Assembly: GCF_014646135.1 (NCBI RefSeq)
Contig: NZ_BMMW01000001.1
Location: forward strand, 203,570-267,569
Direction: 5' to 3'
From: Nocardia camponoti
Lineage (GTDB): Bacteria > Actinomycetota > Actinomycetes > Mycobacteriales > Mycobacteriaceae
DNA length: 64,000 nucleotides
The position numbers were made by a program, and so were the translations under genes. The notes beneath the pieces were generated by a model, which was given only the letters and a program-made list of their open reading frames with translations, was not told the DNA's origin and did no database searches. This document shows positions 1-8,406 of the stretch, piece by piece (the stretch's first letter is position 1; the number at the start of each line of letters is the position of its first letter).

Positions 1-1
1 G

Positions 2-394
2 GTCATGGCCGACCTCCTCGGCGGCTGGCGTGAACTTTTCGAACTCGGCGACACCGTCACCGCGCGGACCTCTGACGAGGCGTGGCAGGTGATTCGCGGC
101 CAAATCGCCAACACCGGCCTCTTCACCGCCGACCAACTCGACCGCGTGATGCGCAGTTTCGACACCGCGGGCACCATCGCCGAGCAATACCAACCACAGG
201 TCTTCGACGGCGACCTCGTGTTCTTCACCGCGGGTAAGGACCGCCCCGACACCGCCGCGATCGCCGCAACCTGGACCCCGTTCATCAGCGGCACCGTGCA
301 CAACACCGTGCTCGACGCCCGACATCTCGAACTCACCCACCCGGCCGCGCTCGCCGAGATCGGCCCGATCATCGAAAGGTTCCTGACCTCATGA
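2..394 (+). CDS. NRPS thioesterase domain, C-terminal fragment
   Basis: This is the last ~130 residues of a larger protein whose start lies left of the window; the frame is open from base 2. The sequence has the layout of the end of an NRPS type I thioesterase: a GDLVFFTAGKDRP strand, then ATWTPFISGTV, then DARHLELTHPAAL, where the His would be the third member of the Ser-Asp-His triad, and a final helix. Such domains release the finished peptide from the assembly line. It overlaps the next gene by 4 nt (ATGA), so the methyltransferase is co-translated and probably tailors the same product. The catalytic Ser and Asp are outside the window, so the family call rests on the C-terminal pattern only. 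Confidence 0.75.
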   Translation, partial: VMADLLGGWRELFELGDTVTARTSDEAWQVIRGQIANTGLFTADQLDRVMRSFDTAGTIAEQYQPQVFDGDLVFFTAGKDRPDTAAIAATWTPFISGTVHNTVLDARHLELTHPAALAEIGPIIERFLTS

Positions 395-1167
395 CAACGG
401 CAGCACAGCAGCTTCGCCTCGACGATGGTCGCTCGGTGGCCTGCATCAGCCCCGCCGAGGCGCGGATGCTGTGGAACGAGATGGTCGACGACGGGTTCTA
501 CCGGCAAGCGGCGGCCACGTTGCGACCCGGCGACGTCGCGCTCGACATCGGCGCCAACATCGGCCTGTCGGCGATGATGTTCGCCGACACCGCGCCGGGC
601 GTTCGGGTGATCGCCGCCGAACCGGCCCCGCTCACTTACGACTGCCTGCACCGCAACATGTCCGCGCACGTGCCCGGCGGGTTGGCGCTCGAAGCCGCGA
701 TCGGCGCGGAACCGGGCGTGCTGCCGTTCACCGTGTACCCGCGCGCGACGGCGAACTCCAGCCTTTACGCCGACAAAGCCGCCGACGACGAAGCGACCAG
801 GGTGTTTCTGCGCAACAGCGGCCTGCCCGACGACGCCATCACGATGATCACCGAGGGCCTGCATGATGGCGAGCAGATCGACGTCGAGGTCACGACCGTC
901 TCCGCGCTCCTCGCCAAACACGACCCCACCGCCGAGGTCGGCGTACTGAAAATCGACGTGGAACGCGCCGAATTCGACGTGCTCATGGGCATCGACGACG
1001 CCGACTGGCCGCGTATCCGTTCCGTTGTCGCTGAAGTGCACGACCGCAACAACGGACTCGCCCGATTCTGCGACGTGCTCACCGCGCGCGGGTTCACCAC
1101 ACGCGCGCGGCAAGACCCGTCGTTGGCGGGCACTGAACTGCACGAGGTGTACGCCACGCGCGACTAA
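391..1167 (+). CDS. FkbM family SAM-dependent methyltransferase
   Basis: A 258-residue protein with a class I methyltransferase fold. The SAM-binding motif DIGANIG is at residues 52-58, the acidic residue of motif II is in AAEPAP near 76, and KIDVERAEFDVLMG near 190 matches the FkbM signature. FkbM-type enzymes usually O-methylate secondary-metabolite or sugar hydroxyls. The start ATG overlaps the stop of the preceding NRPS gene by 4 nt, so this is a tailoring enzyme of that peptide pathway by context. Nothing downstream belongs to the pathway; the next gene is convergent with only 15 nt between stops. The substrate cannot be told from sequence. Confidence 0.85.
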   Translation: MTTAAQQLRLDDGRSVACISPAEARMLWNEMVDDGFYRQAAATLRPGDVALDIGANIGLSAMMFADTAPGVRVIAAEPAPLTYDCLHRNMSAHVPGGLALEAAIGAEPGVLPFTVYPRATANSSLYADKAADDEATRVFLRNSGLPDDAITMITEGLHDGEQIDVEVTTVSALLAKHDPTAEVGVLKIDVERAEFDVLMGIDDADWPRIRSVVAEVHDRNNGLARFCDVLTARGFTTRARQDPSLAGTELHEVYATRD

Positions 1168-1182
1168 CCGCGGCGGCTCAAG

Positions 1183-2844
1183 CTACGGCGTGGTCAGCGC
1201 GGTCGCGACGGCGGTGCCGAACGCGAGGTCGTTGGTTGTCGCGACCTTGGTGAGCGTCCCGCCGGTCTGCTGCGCGACCTGCGACAGCGTCTGCGGGGCG
1301 TTACCGCCGATCGCGATCACGTCGATGCGCACCGGCTTGCTCGGGTCGGCCGCTTTCGCGAGGTCAGCGAGTAGGGCCGCGCCGGTGAGGGTCGAATCGT
1401 CCTCGGGACCGTCGGTGATCAGCACGATCGAATTCGTGCGCCCCGGCGAATAGCCGGCGACGGCCGCCTTGTACGCGGCGAGCAAGCTCGGGTACGCCTG
1501 GTCCTGCGCGGTCTGGGTCGGCTTGATCGCGGTGAGCGCGCTGCCGACCGCGTTGCGCTGGGCATCGGTCAGCGGCGCGGTCGCGACGTCGGTCTTGTAA
1601 GGCGTTGTGCCGCTGAGGTTTTTGCCGAAACTCCACACGCCAAGGCCGAAGTCGGACGGCATTACCGTCAGGGTTGAGGTGAGCGCGCCGATGGTGTTGG
1701 CCATGCGCGTCATCGACCCTTCCTGCGTCGCCATCGACGACGAAACATCAAGCAGCACAGTCGCATTCACGCCCAGCACCGGATTCGCCAGCGTCGCTTG
1801 CACTTTCGTGAGTGCGGCCTTGCTCGGGTTGGTTGGCGCGGAACCGATCGCCGGTCCGAAGCCCTCCTGGGCGAATGCGGCGGCCTGTTCAGGCGCGCGC
1901 AGGAAGTCGATGAACCGCGACGCGATGAGGTTTTGCGTCTTGTCGACCCACGGCCCCGACAGCAGCGCGGCAGGGTAGTCGGCGAGCGGATTCGCCCCAA
2001 CCGGTCGGTACGACGAAAGGCCAGCAGCCTGTTGCTGGGTCGTCGCGACGGCGTGAATCGCGTCGTTGGTCGGGTCGGCGGTGATGCCCGCGAGCGCGGT
2101 CAGCGCGTCGGTCGCGGCGGGCGCGGTGGCGGCCATCACCGAAATCGCGGCGACGACCTGCCCGGAGTTGGCGGCCGCGTCGCTGAGCGGCTCAGTGCCC
2201 GAAATCGCGCCGCCGATCGCGGCAGCGGCGACCGTCGTCGCGTCGCCAGCGGGCATCGCCATCTTCAACCCACCCCAGCCAGCAAGACCGAGGGAATCGA
2301 GGGTGCCCTGTTGCAACGAAGGCAACTCACCCCACCCGACTTTGTGCTGCTCAAGTGCCTGTTTCAGCGGTTCGGGAACGGCGAGCACGATCGGGCTAAT
2401 CGCGATCGACGCGGGCGTTCCCTCAATAAGGCCAGGCGCGCGCACGAGTTCGATCGACCTGCTCGAATCGGCGATCCACAGTCCCGGCTTCGGGCCAAGC
2501 CCGGAGTCCCACGGCGTCGTGCCAGCGAGCGCGGCACCGACGGTGCTCGACGGGCGCGCGGTCACCTTCACCGACGCGCAGTGGTCGCGAATCTTCGGCT
2601 TGGTCGCGTTAAAGCGCTCAGCGGCAGCGCGAACGGGGCTGGCGATGGCGGGATCGACGGAAACGTCGAGCGAAGCGGGCCCTTCGACGCATTCAGCGGC
2701 GGCGGCAACATCGGTCGACGACGCCCGATCACTAAGCGCGAACCACGCGACGATGGCCGCGACAACCACGACAATCACCACCGCGGCGATAACCGGACCT
2801 TTGCTAATACTTCGAGATCTGGTCCCGTCGCGATGTGTACCCAC
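1183..2844 (-). CDS. Membrane-anchored substrate-binding-like protein with C-terminal VWA domain
   Basis: 553 residues. A short basic N-terminus is followed by one hydrophobic segment (about 17-37), so the rest is probably outside the membrane. Residues ~55-340 resemble an ABC-type extracellular solute-binding domain (blocks such as WVDKTQNLIASRFIDFLRAP). Residues ~358-553 form a von Willebrand factor A domain with a metal-ion-dependent adhesion site, DVSSS near 366-370, and LITDGPEDDS near 477. The combination is common in mycolata and is of unknown function; roles in envelope protein interactions or metal/metabolite sensing are only guesses. It is convergent with the FkbM gene and has its own promoter region in 2845-2946, shared with the end of whiB. 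Start chosen at the ATG preceding the basic/hydrophobic N-terminus. Confidence 0.75.
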   Translation of the reverse strand: MGTHRDGTRSRSISKGPVIAAVVIVVVVAAIVAWFALSDRASSTDVAAAAECVEGPASLDVSVDPAIASPVRAAAERFNATKPKIRDHCASVKVTARPSSTVGAALAGTTPWDSGLGPKPGLWIADSSRSIELVRAPGLIEGTPASIAISPIVLAVPEPLKQALEQHKVGWGELPSLQQGTLDSLGLAGWGGLKMAMPAGDATTVAAAAIGGAISGTEPLSDAAANSGQVVAAISVMAATAPAATDALTALAGITADPTNDAIHAVATTQQQAAGLSSYRPVGANPLADYPAALLSGPWVDKTQNLIASRFIDFLRAPEQAAAFAQEGFGPAIGSAPTNPSKAALTKVQATLANPVLGVNATVLLDVSSSMATQEGSMTRMANTIGALTSTLTVMPSDFGLGVWSFGKNLSGTTPYKTDVATAPLTDAQRNAVGSALTAIKPTQTAQDQAYPSLLAAYKAAVAGYSPGRTNSIVLITDGPEDDSTLTGAALLADLAKAADPSKPVRIDVIAIGGNAPQTLSQVAQQTGGTLTKVATTNDLAFGTAVATALTTP

Positions 2845-2946
2845 GCGGTCAGTTTAGGGACAACGCGCAGCCGCGGTGCATAGTCCCCAATTTGACCGAT
2901 AAGCGCAGGTGGCCCCGCATCGCAATGATGCGGGGCCACTGCGGAT

Positions 2947-3192
2947 TTACTCCCGGATCACCCGGCCACGGTCGTATTCACGCCCGCCCCACACCCCCGA
3001 CTGACCGGTGGTCGCCGCGTACTCCGTGCACCCGGCGAGCAACGGGCAATCCGCACAAATCGCCCGCGCGTAGGCGAAGTCCTCCGACGGATACGGGAAC
3101 CACGCCTGATGGTTGGTGTCGCCACGGCAGGCAGCCTGGTGCCAGCGACCCGAATCGGAGAGGGTCAACAAGTCGGTAAGTGCCCTGGTCAT
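2947..3192 (-). CDS. WhiB-family iron-sulfur transcription factor
   Basis: 81 residues from the chosen start. Four cysteines in WhiB spacing (C22, C46, C49, C55; C-x2-C-x5-C) would hold a [4Fe-4S] cluster, and SGVWGG at 65-70 is the WhiB turn that contacts sigma factor, followed by a basic tail REYDRGRVIRE. An upstream in-frame start exists at 3258, but the ATG at 3192 is preferred: GGAAGGAGT lies just upstream and the ATG overlaps the HNH stop as ATGA, so the two are translated together. The acidic/short C-terminus means DNA contact is weak alone, as in other WhiB proteins. Which WhiB subclass it belongs to cannot be fixed without alignment. Confidence 0.92.
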   Translation of the reverse strand: MTRALTDLLTLSDSGRWHQAACRGDTNHQAWFPYPSEDFAYARAICADCPLLAGCTEYAATTGQSGVWGGREYDRGRVIRE

Positions 3193-3731
3193 GGCGCGTA
3201 CTCCTTCCAAATGCGACGCTGCTTGCGGGCGAGCGGATCGGGGGCTTTCGGTTCCCACAGCAACCGCATCCCGGCCTCCTCGGGCGTGCGGTCAGCTTTG
3301 CCCGCGTTGCACGGCGCGCAGCAGGCGATGAGGTTGTTCCAGGTGTTCGGTCCACCACGGCTGCGTGGCCGAATGTGGTCGACGGTCTGTGCCCAGCTGT
3401 CGCAGTAACCGCAGCGGTGCCGGTCGCGGCGCAAAATCGCGGGCAACGTCGCGCGGCTGTCGTCGCCGATCGCGGCGACGTGCGCGAGGTAGACGTAGCG
3501 CACGAGTCGGATGGTGTCGGGCAACGCGATGGTCAGATGCTGCGAGCGAATCGGGAACGCGGGTGCGTGCTCGACAACGGTCTCGGCCGTGCCGCTCAAC
3601 AGCAAGGTGACCGCGCGGTCAGCGCCGATCTCGTCGAGTGCCTCGTAGCTGGCGTTGAGCACGAGCACGCGGTTGCGTATCCAGGTGTCAGACGTGGGTG
3701 CGACAGCGGAAATGGGCATGGGGATCACCAT
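3189..3731 (-). CDS. HNH endonuclease
   Basis: 180 residues. The C-terminal half has a complete HNH nuclease core: CGYC (107-110), DHI with H119, GGPNTWNNLIACC with N133, and a second CxxC (138-141) for the structural zinc. The N-terminal ~100 residues (NRVLVLNASYEALD, VRYVYLAHVAAIGDDSR) form the conserved extension of the short chromosomal actinobacterial HNH family rather than of group I introns or phage terminase partners. The gene overlaps whiB by 4 nt downstream and lies 43 nt below a strong small ORF, so the three are likely one transcript. Its cellular role is unknown. The start region has no convincing Shine-Dalgarno sequence; an internal ATG four codons in is the alternative. Confidence 0.88.
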   Translation of the reverse strand: MVIPMPISAVAPTSDTWIRNRVLVLNASYEALDEIGADRAVTLLLSGTAETVVEHAPAFPIRSQHLTIALPDTIRLVRYVYLAHVAAIGDDSRATLPAILRRDRHRCGYCDSWAQTVDHIRPRSRGGPNTWNNLIACCAPCNAGKADRTPEEAGMRLLWEPKAPDPLARKQRRIWKEYAP

Positions 3732-3774
3732 GTTTCAAAGGGGAGTGTGCGAACGAGGGGAGAGGGGGTAGCAG

Positions 3775-3858
3775 TCAGGCTGCGAACAGGGAACCGGCCA
3801 GATAACCCTCCATGCGTGGGAGCTTGACTGACTGTCGTTGCATCGCAATAGTTTTCAC
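3775..3858 (-). CDS. 27-residue small ORF upstream of HNH nuclease and WhiB
   Basis: A GTG start at 3858 is preceded at good spacing by GAGAGGAGGAAT, one of the best ribosome sites in the window. It encodes 27 residues, beginning VKTIAMQRQSV and ending GYLAGSLFAA, then TGA. The peptide is basic at the front and small-hydrophobic at the end, with no obvious membrane helix. It lies 43 nt ahead of the HNH start, on the same strand. The HNH gene itself has a poor ribosome site, so translation of the small ORF may help open or couple it. It could be a leader peptide, a stand-alone microprotein or a conserved piece of unknown use. I see the ribosome site and codons; function is not known. Confidence 0.6.
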   Translation of the reverse strand: MKTIAMQRQSVKLPRMEGYLAGSLFAA

Positions 3859-4087
3859 GGGCCGATTCCTCCTCTCGGTACTGCTCGTCGCGGGCCGCCT
3901 AGTTGATCAACCGGCGTGAGAACATGGTGACAGAGCACCCGGGTCGCCGTCGCCCCATTTAATTCACGACCACCGGGAATGGTTATCGACCGCGCCGCGT
4001 TCCAACCCGCACGGCGGCGGCATGCCTACCCACGGTTAACATGACACTCGACTTTCCCACCCGGTTTTCACAAAAGTGAGGCAGTAG
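3859..4087. promoter_or_regulatory. Divergent promoter region between the small-ORF/HNH/whiB unit and glcB
   Basis: No ORF is supported here. The stretch carries starts of two divergent units, so both promoters must lie in it. An AT-richer patch (GTTAACATGACACT near 4034-4050) precedes glcB, whose ribosome site is a weak GTGAGGCAG. No consensus -35/-10 pair could be assigned with confidence. Confidence 0.45.
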
Positions 4088-6265
4088 ATGACAGAGCGGA
4101 TTCAGGTCGGCGGGCTCCAGGTGGCGAGCGTTCTTCACGATTTCATCGAGAACGAAGCGCTCCCCGGCACCGGCGTAGACTCCGCCGCGTTCTGGGCTGG
4201 TGCTGAGCAGGTCATCAACGACCTCGCCCCGCGCAACCGCGCGCTGCTCGCCGAGCGCGACGAGATCCAGGGCAAGCTCGACGCCTGGCACGCCGAAAAC
4301 CCGGGCACCGGTTACGACAAGGGCGCCTACAAGCAGTTCCTCACCGAAATCGGTTACCTGCGTCCCGAGCCCGCGCCGTTCCAGCTCGGCACCGGCAACG
4401 TCGACGCCGAGATCGCAACGACTGCCGGCCCGCAGCTTGTTGTCCCGGTGATGAACGCGCGCTTCGCGATCAACGCGGCCAACGCGCGCTGGGGTTCGCT
4501 CTACGACGCGCTTTACGGCACCGACGCCATCTCCGAAGCCAACGGCGCGGAGAAGGGCACCGGCTACAACCGCGTGCGCGGCGACAAGGTCATCGAGTGG
4601 GGTCGCAACTTCCTCGACGACGCGGTCACCCTGATCACCGGTTCACACATCGGTTCGTCGTACTACAAGATCGTCGACGGCGAACTTGAGGTCGGCCTCG
4701 AAGACGGCACCGACATCGGCCTCGCCGATCCGTCGCAGCTCGTCGGCTACATCGGCGACCCCGAAGCGCCCACGTCGATCCTGCTCAAGCACAACGGCCT
4801 GCACATCGAGATCCAGATCGATCCCGAGTCGCCGATCGGGTCCACCGACACCGCCGGTGTCAAGGACATCGTGCTTGAGTCCGCGCTCACCACGATCATG
4901 GACTTCGAAGACTCGGTCGCCGCTGTCGACGCCGACGACAAGGTCGTCTGCTACCGCAACTGGCTCGGCCTGATGAAGGGCGACCTGGCCGAAGAGGTCA
5001 GCAAGGGCGGCAAGACCTTCACCCGCACCATGAACCCCGACCGCGTTTACACCGCGCTCGACGGCTCTGAGCTGGTGCTGCACGGTCGTTCGCTGCTGTT
5101 CGTGCGCAACGTCGGCCACCTCATGACCTCCGACGCGATCATCGACGCCGAAGGCAACGAGGTGCCCGAGGGCATCATGGACGGCCTGATCACATCGCTG
5201 ATCGCGGTGCACGCGCTCAACGGCAACACCCAGCGCGCCAACACCCGCACCGGTTCGGTTTACATCGTGAAGCCGAAGATGCACGGCCCCGACGAAGCCG
5301 CGTTCACCAACGAACTGTTCGGTCGCATCGAAGACGTGCTCGGCCTCACCCGCAACACGCTCAAGGTCGGCATCATGGACGAGGAACGCCGCACCACGGT
5401 GAACCTCGCCGCGTCGATCGAAGCCGCCAAGGACCGCGTGGTGTTCATCAACACCGGCTTCCTTGACCGCACCGGCGACGAAATCCACACGTCGATGGAG
5501 GCGGGCCCGATGGTTCGCAAGGCCGAGATGAAGACCCAGACGTGGATCACCTCCTACGAGGACTTCAACGTCGACACCGGTCTGTCGAAGGGTCTGCCCG
5601 GCAAGGCGCAGATCGGCAAGGGCATGTGGGCCATGCCCGACCTGATGGCCGCCATGCTTGAGCAGAAGATCGGCCACCCCAAGGCTGGCGCGAACACCGC
5701 ATGGGTGCCGTCGCCGACCGCGGCGACCCTGCACGCCACCCACTACCACCTCGTCGACGTGTTCAAGCGTCAGGCCGAGCTGGCCAAGGGTGGCCCGCGC
5801 GCGACGGTCGACCAGATCCTGGAAATCCCGCTCGCTCAGTCCACGGATTGGACCGACGAGGAGAAGCGTCAGGAACTCGACAACAACTCCCAGGGCATCC
5901 TCGGCTACGTTGTCCGCTGGATCGACCACGGCGTCGGCTGCTCGAAGGTCCCCGACATCAACGACATCGGTTTGATGGAAGACCGTGCGACCCTTCGCAT
6001 TTCGAGCCAGCTGGTGGCGAACTGGTTGCGCCACGGCATCGTTTCTGAGGCCGACGTGATCGCGAGCCTTGAGCGGATGGCCCCGGTGGTCGACCGCCAG
6101 AACGCGGGCGACCCGACCTACCGCCCACTGGCCCCGGACTTCGACAACAACATCGCGTTCCAGGCGGCGAAGGAACTGGTGTTGGAGGGGACGACGCAGC
6201 CGAACGGTTACACCGAGCCGATCTTGCACCGTCGTCGTCGCGAGTTTAAGGCCGCACAGAAGTAG
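4088..6265 (+). CDS. glcB: Malate synthase G
   Basis: 725 residues, full length for the single-chain G isoform (about 720-740). It condenses glyoxylate with acetyl-CoA to malate, the second step of the glyoxylate shunt used in growth on fatty acids and acetate. Family blocks are clear along the chain: [26 protein letters not shown], the [11 protein letters not shown] block that carries active-site acidic residues, and MWAMPDLMA. The N-terminus ([20 protein letters not shown]) matches mycobacterial GlcB in style. It is a single-gene unit with a strong hairpin terminator 47 nt after the stop. Its presence fits the lipid-degrading profile of the window (mce operon, acyl-CoA dehydrogenases). Confidence 0.98.
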   Translation: MTERIQVGGLQVASVLHDFIENEALPGTGVDSAAFWAGAEQVINDLAPRNRALLAERDEIQGKLDAWHAENPGTGYDKGAYKQFLTEIGYLRPEPAPFQLGTGNVDAEIATTAGPQLVVPVMNARFAINAANARWGSLYDALYGTDAISEANGAEKGTGYNRVRGDKVIEWGRNFLDDAVTLITGSHIGSSYYKIVDGELEVGLEDGTDIGLADPSQLVGYIGDPEAPTSILLKHNGLHIEIQIDPESPIGSTDTAGVKDIVLESALTTIMDFEDSVAAVDADDKVVCYRNWLGLMKGDLAEEVSKGGKTFTRTMNPDRVYTALDGSELVLHGRSLLFVRNVGHLMTSDAIIDAEGNEVPEGIMDGLITSLIAVHALNGNTQRANTRTGSVYIVKPKMHGPDEAAFTNELFGRIEDVLGLTRNTLKVGIMDEERRTTVNLAASIEAAKDRVVFINTGFLDRTGDEIHTSMEAGPMVRKAEMKTQTWITSYEDFNVDTGLSKGLPGKAQIGKGMWAMPDLMAAMLEQKIGHPKAGANTAWVPSPTAATLHATHYHLVDVFKRQAELAKGGPRATVDQILEIPLAQSTDWTDEEKRQELDNNSQGILGYVVRWIDHGVGCSKVPDINDIGLMEDRATLRISSQLVANWLRHGIVSEADVIASLERMAPVVDRQNAGDPTYRPLAPDFDNNIAFQAAKELVLEGTTQPNGYTEPILHRRRREFKAAQK

Positions 6266-6311
6266 TGATCTGCAGTGATTGAAAAGTAGCTTCTAGCAGT
6301 ACTTTTCGGAC

Positions 6312-6347
6312 GAGGGCCCGTTTCGGAGACATCCGAGGCGGGCCCTC
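6312..6347 (+). terminator. Hairpin terminator after glcB
   Basis: Arms GAGGGCCCG (6312-6320) and CGGGCCCTC (6339-6347) pair perfectly, and an inner stem TCGGA/TCCGA extends the structure around a GACA loop. There is no long U-tract, as is usual in high-GC actinobacteria. It marks the end of the core segment; accessory DNA begins after it. Confidence 0.8.
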
Positions 6348-6390
6348 CGTCGTCACCGGAAGTCACCCCGGATACCGGCGTGTCACGCTC

Positions 6391-6414
6391 AAAACGGTCA
6401 CAAAAACGGTCACA
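6391..6414. repeat. Perfect 12-bp tandem repeat at the edge of the accessory strip
   Basis: AAAACGGTCACA occurs twice back to back (6391-6402 and 6403-6414), preceded by TGTCACGCTC. Paired short direct repeats of this kind can be integrase/excisionase arm sites, and this one sits just past the glcB terminator, where composition changes. No integrase gene is present in the window, so that reading is inference. Confidence 0.6.
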
Positions 6415-6442
6415 CATCGGGGCACTCGAACGTCGTCCGCGT

Positions 6443-6724
6443 TTAGCCGCGCGGGCCACGTCGATCAATGGTGACCGCGCGGCAGGTGTGCTCGGCGCCT
6501 GCAGCCGCAGGGCAGCGCCACGCACAAAAGCTGGGCAGAATCTCAACCGCTCCGACCAGGGCCTCAGTCCAACACGGCAGATACAGTGCCGGGCTCCATG
6601 TCATGACAAGATCCGCAACATCGACGAGATGAGGTGGGCCTTCGCTATCCACCGTCATAGCGTGCTCGCGCGAGTTCGCCAACTGAAGTTCTCTTGCTGA
6701 ACTCGTCGCCCGCAGCTTCCGCAC
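6443..6724 (-). CDS. Doubtful hypothetical ORF
   Basis: A GTG-started frame of 93 codons begins directly after the stop of the CxxC protein gene upstream. Third codon positions are GC-rich enough to look coding in parts, and the middle (LVDVADLVMTWSPALYLPCW) is protein-like, but the C-terminal third is Arg/Pro/Cys-rich as in frame shadows, and there is no clear ribosome site. An internal ATG gives a 71-residue version. No family recognised. Confidence 0.25.
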   Translation of the reverse strand: MRKLRATSSARELQLANSREHAMTVDSEGPPHLVDVADLVMTWSPALYLPCWTEALVGAVEILPSFCAWRCPAAAGAEHTCRAVTIDRRGPRG

Positions 6725-7000
6725 CTACCGCACTCGATCAAAATCCGGCACCGATGAATTCGGGTCGTCAATCGGCCAGACCGTAACAAATTCTGGAGCT
6801 TTGGCTCTTGATACCTCAATTCCTCGCCAGCACGATTCGCACCAGAGAAGATAGGACCCCAACCGCGTCTGCGGAAAACCGATAAACTTATACGCGAGAG
6901 TGGACGCGCTGCAGGACTCACACGACAGCCCTTCAGTGGAACCACTATCTATTATGGCAACCAAACACCTCACCCAGCGATCTCTCGCGCGTATCTTCAT
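6725..7000 (-). CDS. Small CxxC-motif hypothetical protein
   Basis: 91 residues with two CxxC pairs, CESC near 27-30 and again near 54-57, spaced as a zinc-ribbon. The order is a basic N-terminus (MKIRARDRWVRC), the first knuckle, LAYKFIGFPQTRLG, the second knuckle, then an acidic Pro-rich tail. TTGGAGTGA lies about 8 nt ahead of the ATG, a good ribosome site. GC content is clearly lower than in the flanking core genes, suggesting recent acquisition. Function unknown; small zinc-ribbon proteins of this type occur in mobile regions. Confidence 0.65.
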   Translation of the reverse strand: MKIRARDRWVRCLVAIIDSGSTEGLSCESCSASTLAYKFIGFPQTRLGSYLLWCESCWRGIEVSRAKAPEFVTVWPIDDPNSSVPDFDRVR

Positions 7001-7222
7001 TTTGGCTTCACTCCAAGGTGGTAATCCCAGAACTGATGCTCTACATTACACGCCGCCTTTTCCCATGGCATCGCTCCAGCCTTGGCCGTGGGCTTTCGCC
7101 CAAATGCCCGATACGGATGGATATGTCGATCTGCGGGGAGGCTCCATCATCGCGATCTTTAAAAGGACTTAAATTCGCTGCCATACCTATATACAATGTA
7201 TCCAAATCCACATCAGATGTAG

Positions 7223-7549
7223 GTGATCTCACTGGAACTTGAAAAAGAATTGCGAATGGTGCTAGAGACCATGGTCCCGGACACGTTTTATGTTTGGCCC
7301 GATATTGCCCGGGACCTATTGAGTTCGCCACGGATTCAGGAGTTACATCCGGGCCTCCGGGCGAGGGCGGAGGCTCAGTATTTAGATATGCTGCGGATAC
7401 GAGCGATGACTGTTGATGATTATGACAGCATGACGGAGGTATTCTTTAAAAACGAAGATGATCTGTACGAATTTCTGGAGCAAGCGTACCACTATATCTT
7501 CATTGATCATCAGTGCGATGATCCGCCTTACCCTGAGAAGGCCTGGTAA
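7223..7549 (+). CDS. Acidic hypothetical protein, AT-rich gene
   Basis: 108 residues from a GTG start, strongly acidic in the second half (VDDYDSMTEVFFKNEDDLYEFLEQAYHYIFIDHQCDDPP). Hydrophobic and acidic residues alternate as in amphipathic helices. The gene is markedly AT-rich for this genome, as is the divergent CxxC gene. A separate eight-codon reading frame ends in the TAG just before the GTG, so translation could be coupled; an internal ATG at 7256 is the other start candidate. Acidic small proteins in mobile strips are often immunity or anti-restriction proteins, but no family could be recognised and no toxin partner is adjacent. Confidence 0.6.
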   Translation: MISLELEKELRMVLETMVPDTFYVWPDIARDLLSSPRIQELHPGLRARAEAQYLDMLRIRAMTVDDYDSMTEVFFKNEDDLYEFLEQAYHYIFIDHQCDDPPYPEKAW

Positions 7550-7592
7550 TCGAGAACTGCAGGATCAGAAGATCGATCAGGGCAGAATGCCT

Positions 7593-7628
7593 CGCATTTC
7601 ATAGTTAGGACGCATTTCATAGTTAGGA
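7593..7628. repeat. 18-bp perfect tandem duplication at a gene end
   Basis: CGCATTTCATAGTTAGGA occurs at 7593-7610 and again, without gap, at 7611-7628. The TAA stop of the remnant gene on the minus strand falls inside the second copy, so the duplication is part of the event that cut that gene short or happened at the same break. Confidence 0.85.
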
Positions 7629-7940
7629 TGATCGGAATGGCGACCGCAGCTGGCCTGGCTCGGTCCCGTTAGAGCCTGCGACTTCTCCGAATACCGGCAG
7701 CTCGCCATCTCCGGCAGGGCCTGTTGATGCTTCGGGAGTGACGCGGAAGTCTAGGATTTGGGACCCGTTGCCCCAGGTAGCGATTACCTGAACGTGTGAA
7801 ATTTGGGACACAAAGTTGTCCGCTCCGGGAAATTCCACTGATAGCAACTTTCGAAGAATTGACTCTTCGTGAGTACTCAGAGGACGTGGGACTATTTGTG
7901 CTCTGCTCAGTTCTTCAACCGATGCTGAAGGACTCGGGCG
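7623..7940 (-). pseudogene. Truncated remnant of a conserved hypothetical gene
   Basis: The frame is open from 7940 with no ATG; it reads through ESILRKLLSVEFPGADNF and SHVQVIATWGNGSQ, then a variable loop and LPVFGEVAGSN. This resembles a small actinobacterial family of hypothetical proteins that normally goes on to a strand-rich C-terminus with a conserved WY region. Here the protein instead ends in RSPFRSS inside the 18-bp tandem duplication, and no good start is visible. TTG at 7847 is the only start-like codon near the conserved part. I call it a decayed gene; the family link is from memory of the pattern and needs a search. Confidence 0.45.
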
Positions 7941-7947
7941 TCATGTT

Positions 7948-8406
7948 TTGACCGCGCGGTTCTTCCTGCCGGGTGAGGACGAGCAGTCCGCGCCGGAATG
8001 GTTCTATCTCGATAAACCGACCGTCGTGTTGGAGACAATCGACAAGACCGGCGTCACCGGGCCCACCGGTACGCTCATGGACGGCATCACGTCGGGGTTC
8101 GAGGAATTCGCGGACGACAGCACCACGCCGGTGCGGTACCCGAACTTCGATTCGACGAGCGAATACGAAGCGGTCTACGGCACCCCAGGAAGTTTCGGCA
8201 CGTTCCGAAATCCGTGTTGTGCGGCGACGGCCGACGGGATTGTCGAACGGATGGGTGTTGTCCCACAGCATCTGGTGCGCCGCACCGGTTTCGGCGAGGT
8301 CGCCCAACAGTCACAAGATTCGAGGTACTCGGCGGCCGCCCGCAGGAGGTGGTACCAGCAGATTTCTGTCGCGACTCCCTATAGTTCCCCATGCTATAAT
8401 TTTCTC
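7948..8406 (+). pseudogene. Protein-like ORF running in frame into the antitoxin gene
   Basis: A TTG-started frame, MTARFFLPGEDEQSAPEW and onward to YEAVYGTPGSFGTF, reads like a real acidic protein for about 90 codons, then becomes Arg/Ser-rich and non-protein-like until it meets the ATG of the antitoxin at 8407 in the same frame. A consensus -10 element sits inside it at 8395-8400, so the antitoxin has its own start. The best reading is a decayed gene with a lost C-terminus upstream of an intact toxin-antitoxin unit. Confidence 0.35.
8395..8400 (+). promoter_or_regulatory. Consensus -10 box; leaderless start of the toxin-antitoxin operon
   Basis: TATAAT at 8395-8400 ends 6 nt before the antitoxin ATG at 8407. 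Transcription would begin at or next to the A of the ATG, giving a leaderless mRNA, a frequent arrangement in actinobacteria. No ribosome site precedes the ATG, which agrees. The -35 region is not a clear TTGACA. Confidence 0.6.

Noticed and set aside
1798..2883. A 361-codon plus-strand frame
   Set aside because: It is the antisense shadow of the VWA gene, rich in Arg and without protein pattern or ribosome site.
4643..6229. A 528-codon minus-strand frame
   Set aside because: It is antisense to glcB, which has full family motifs; the frame is Val/Asp/Arg-rich as in GC-skewed shadows.
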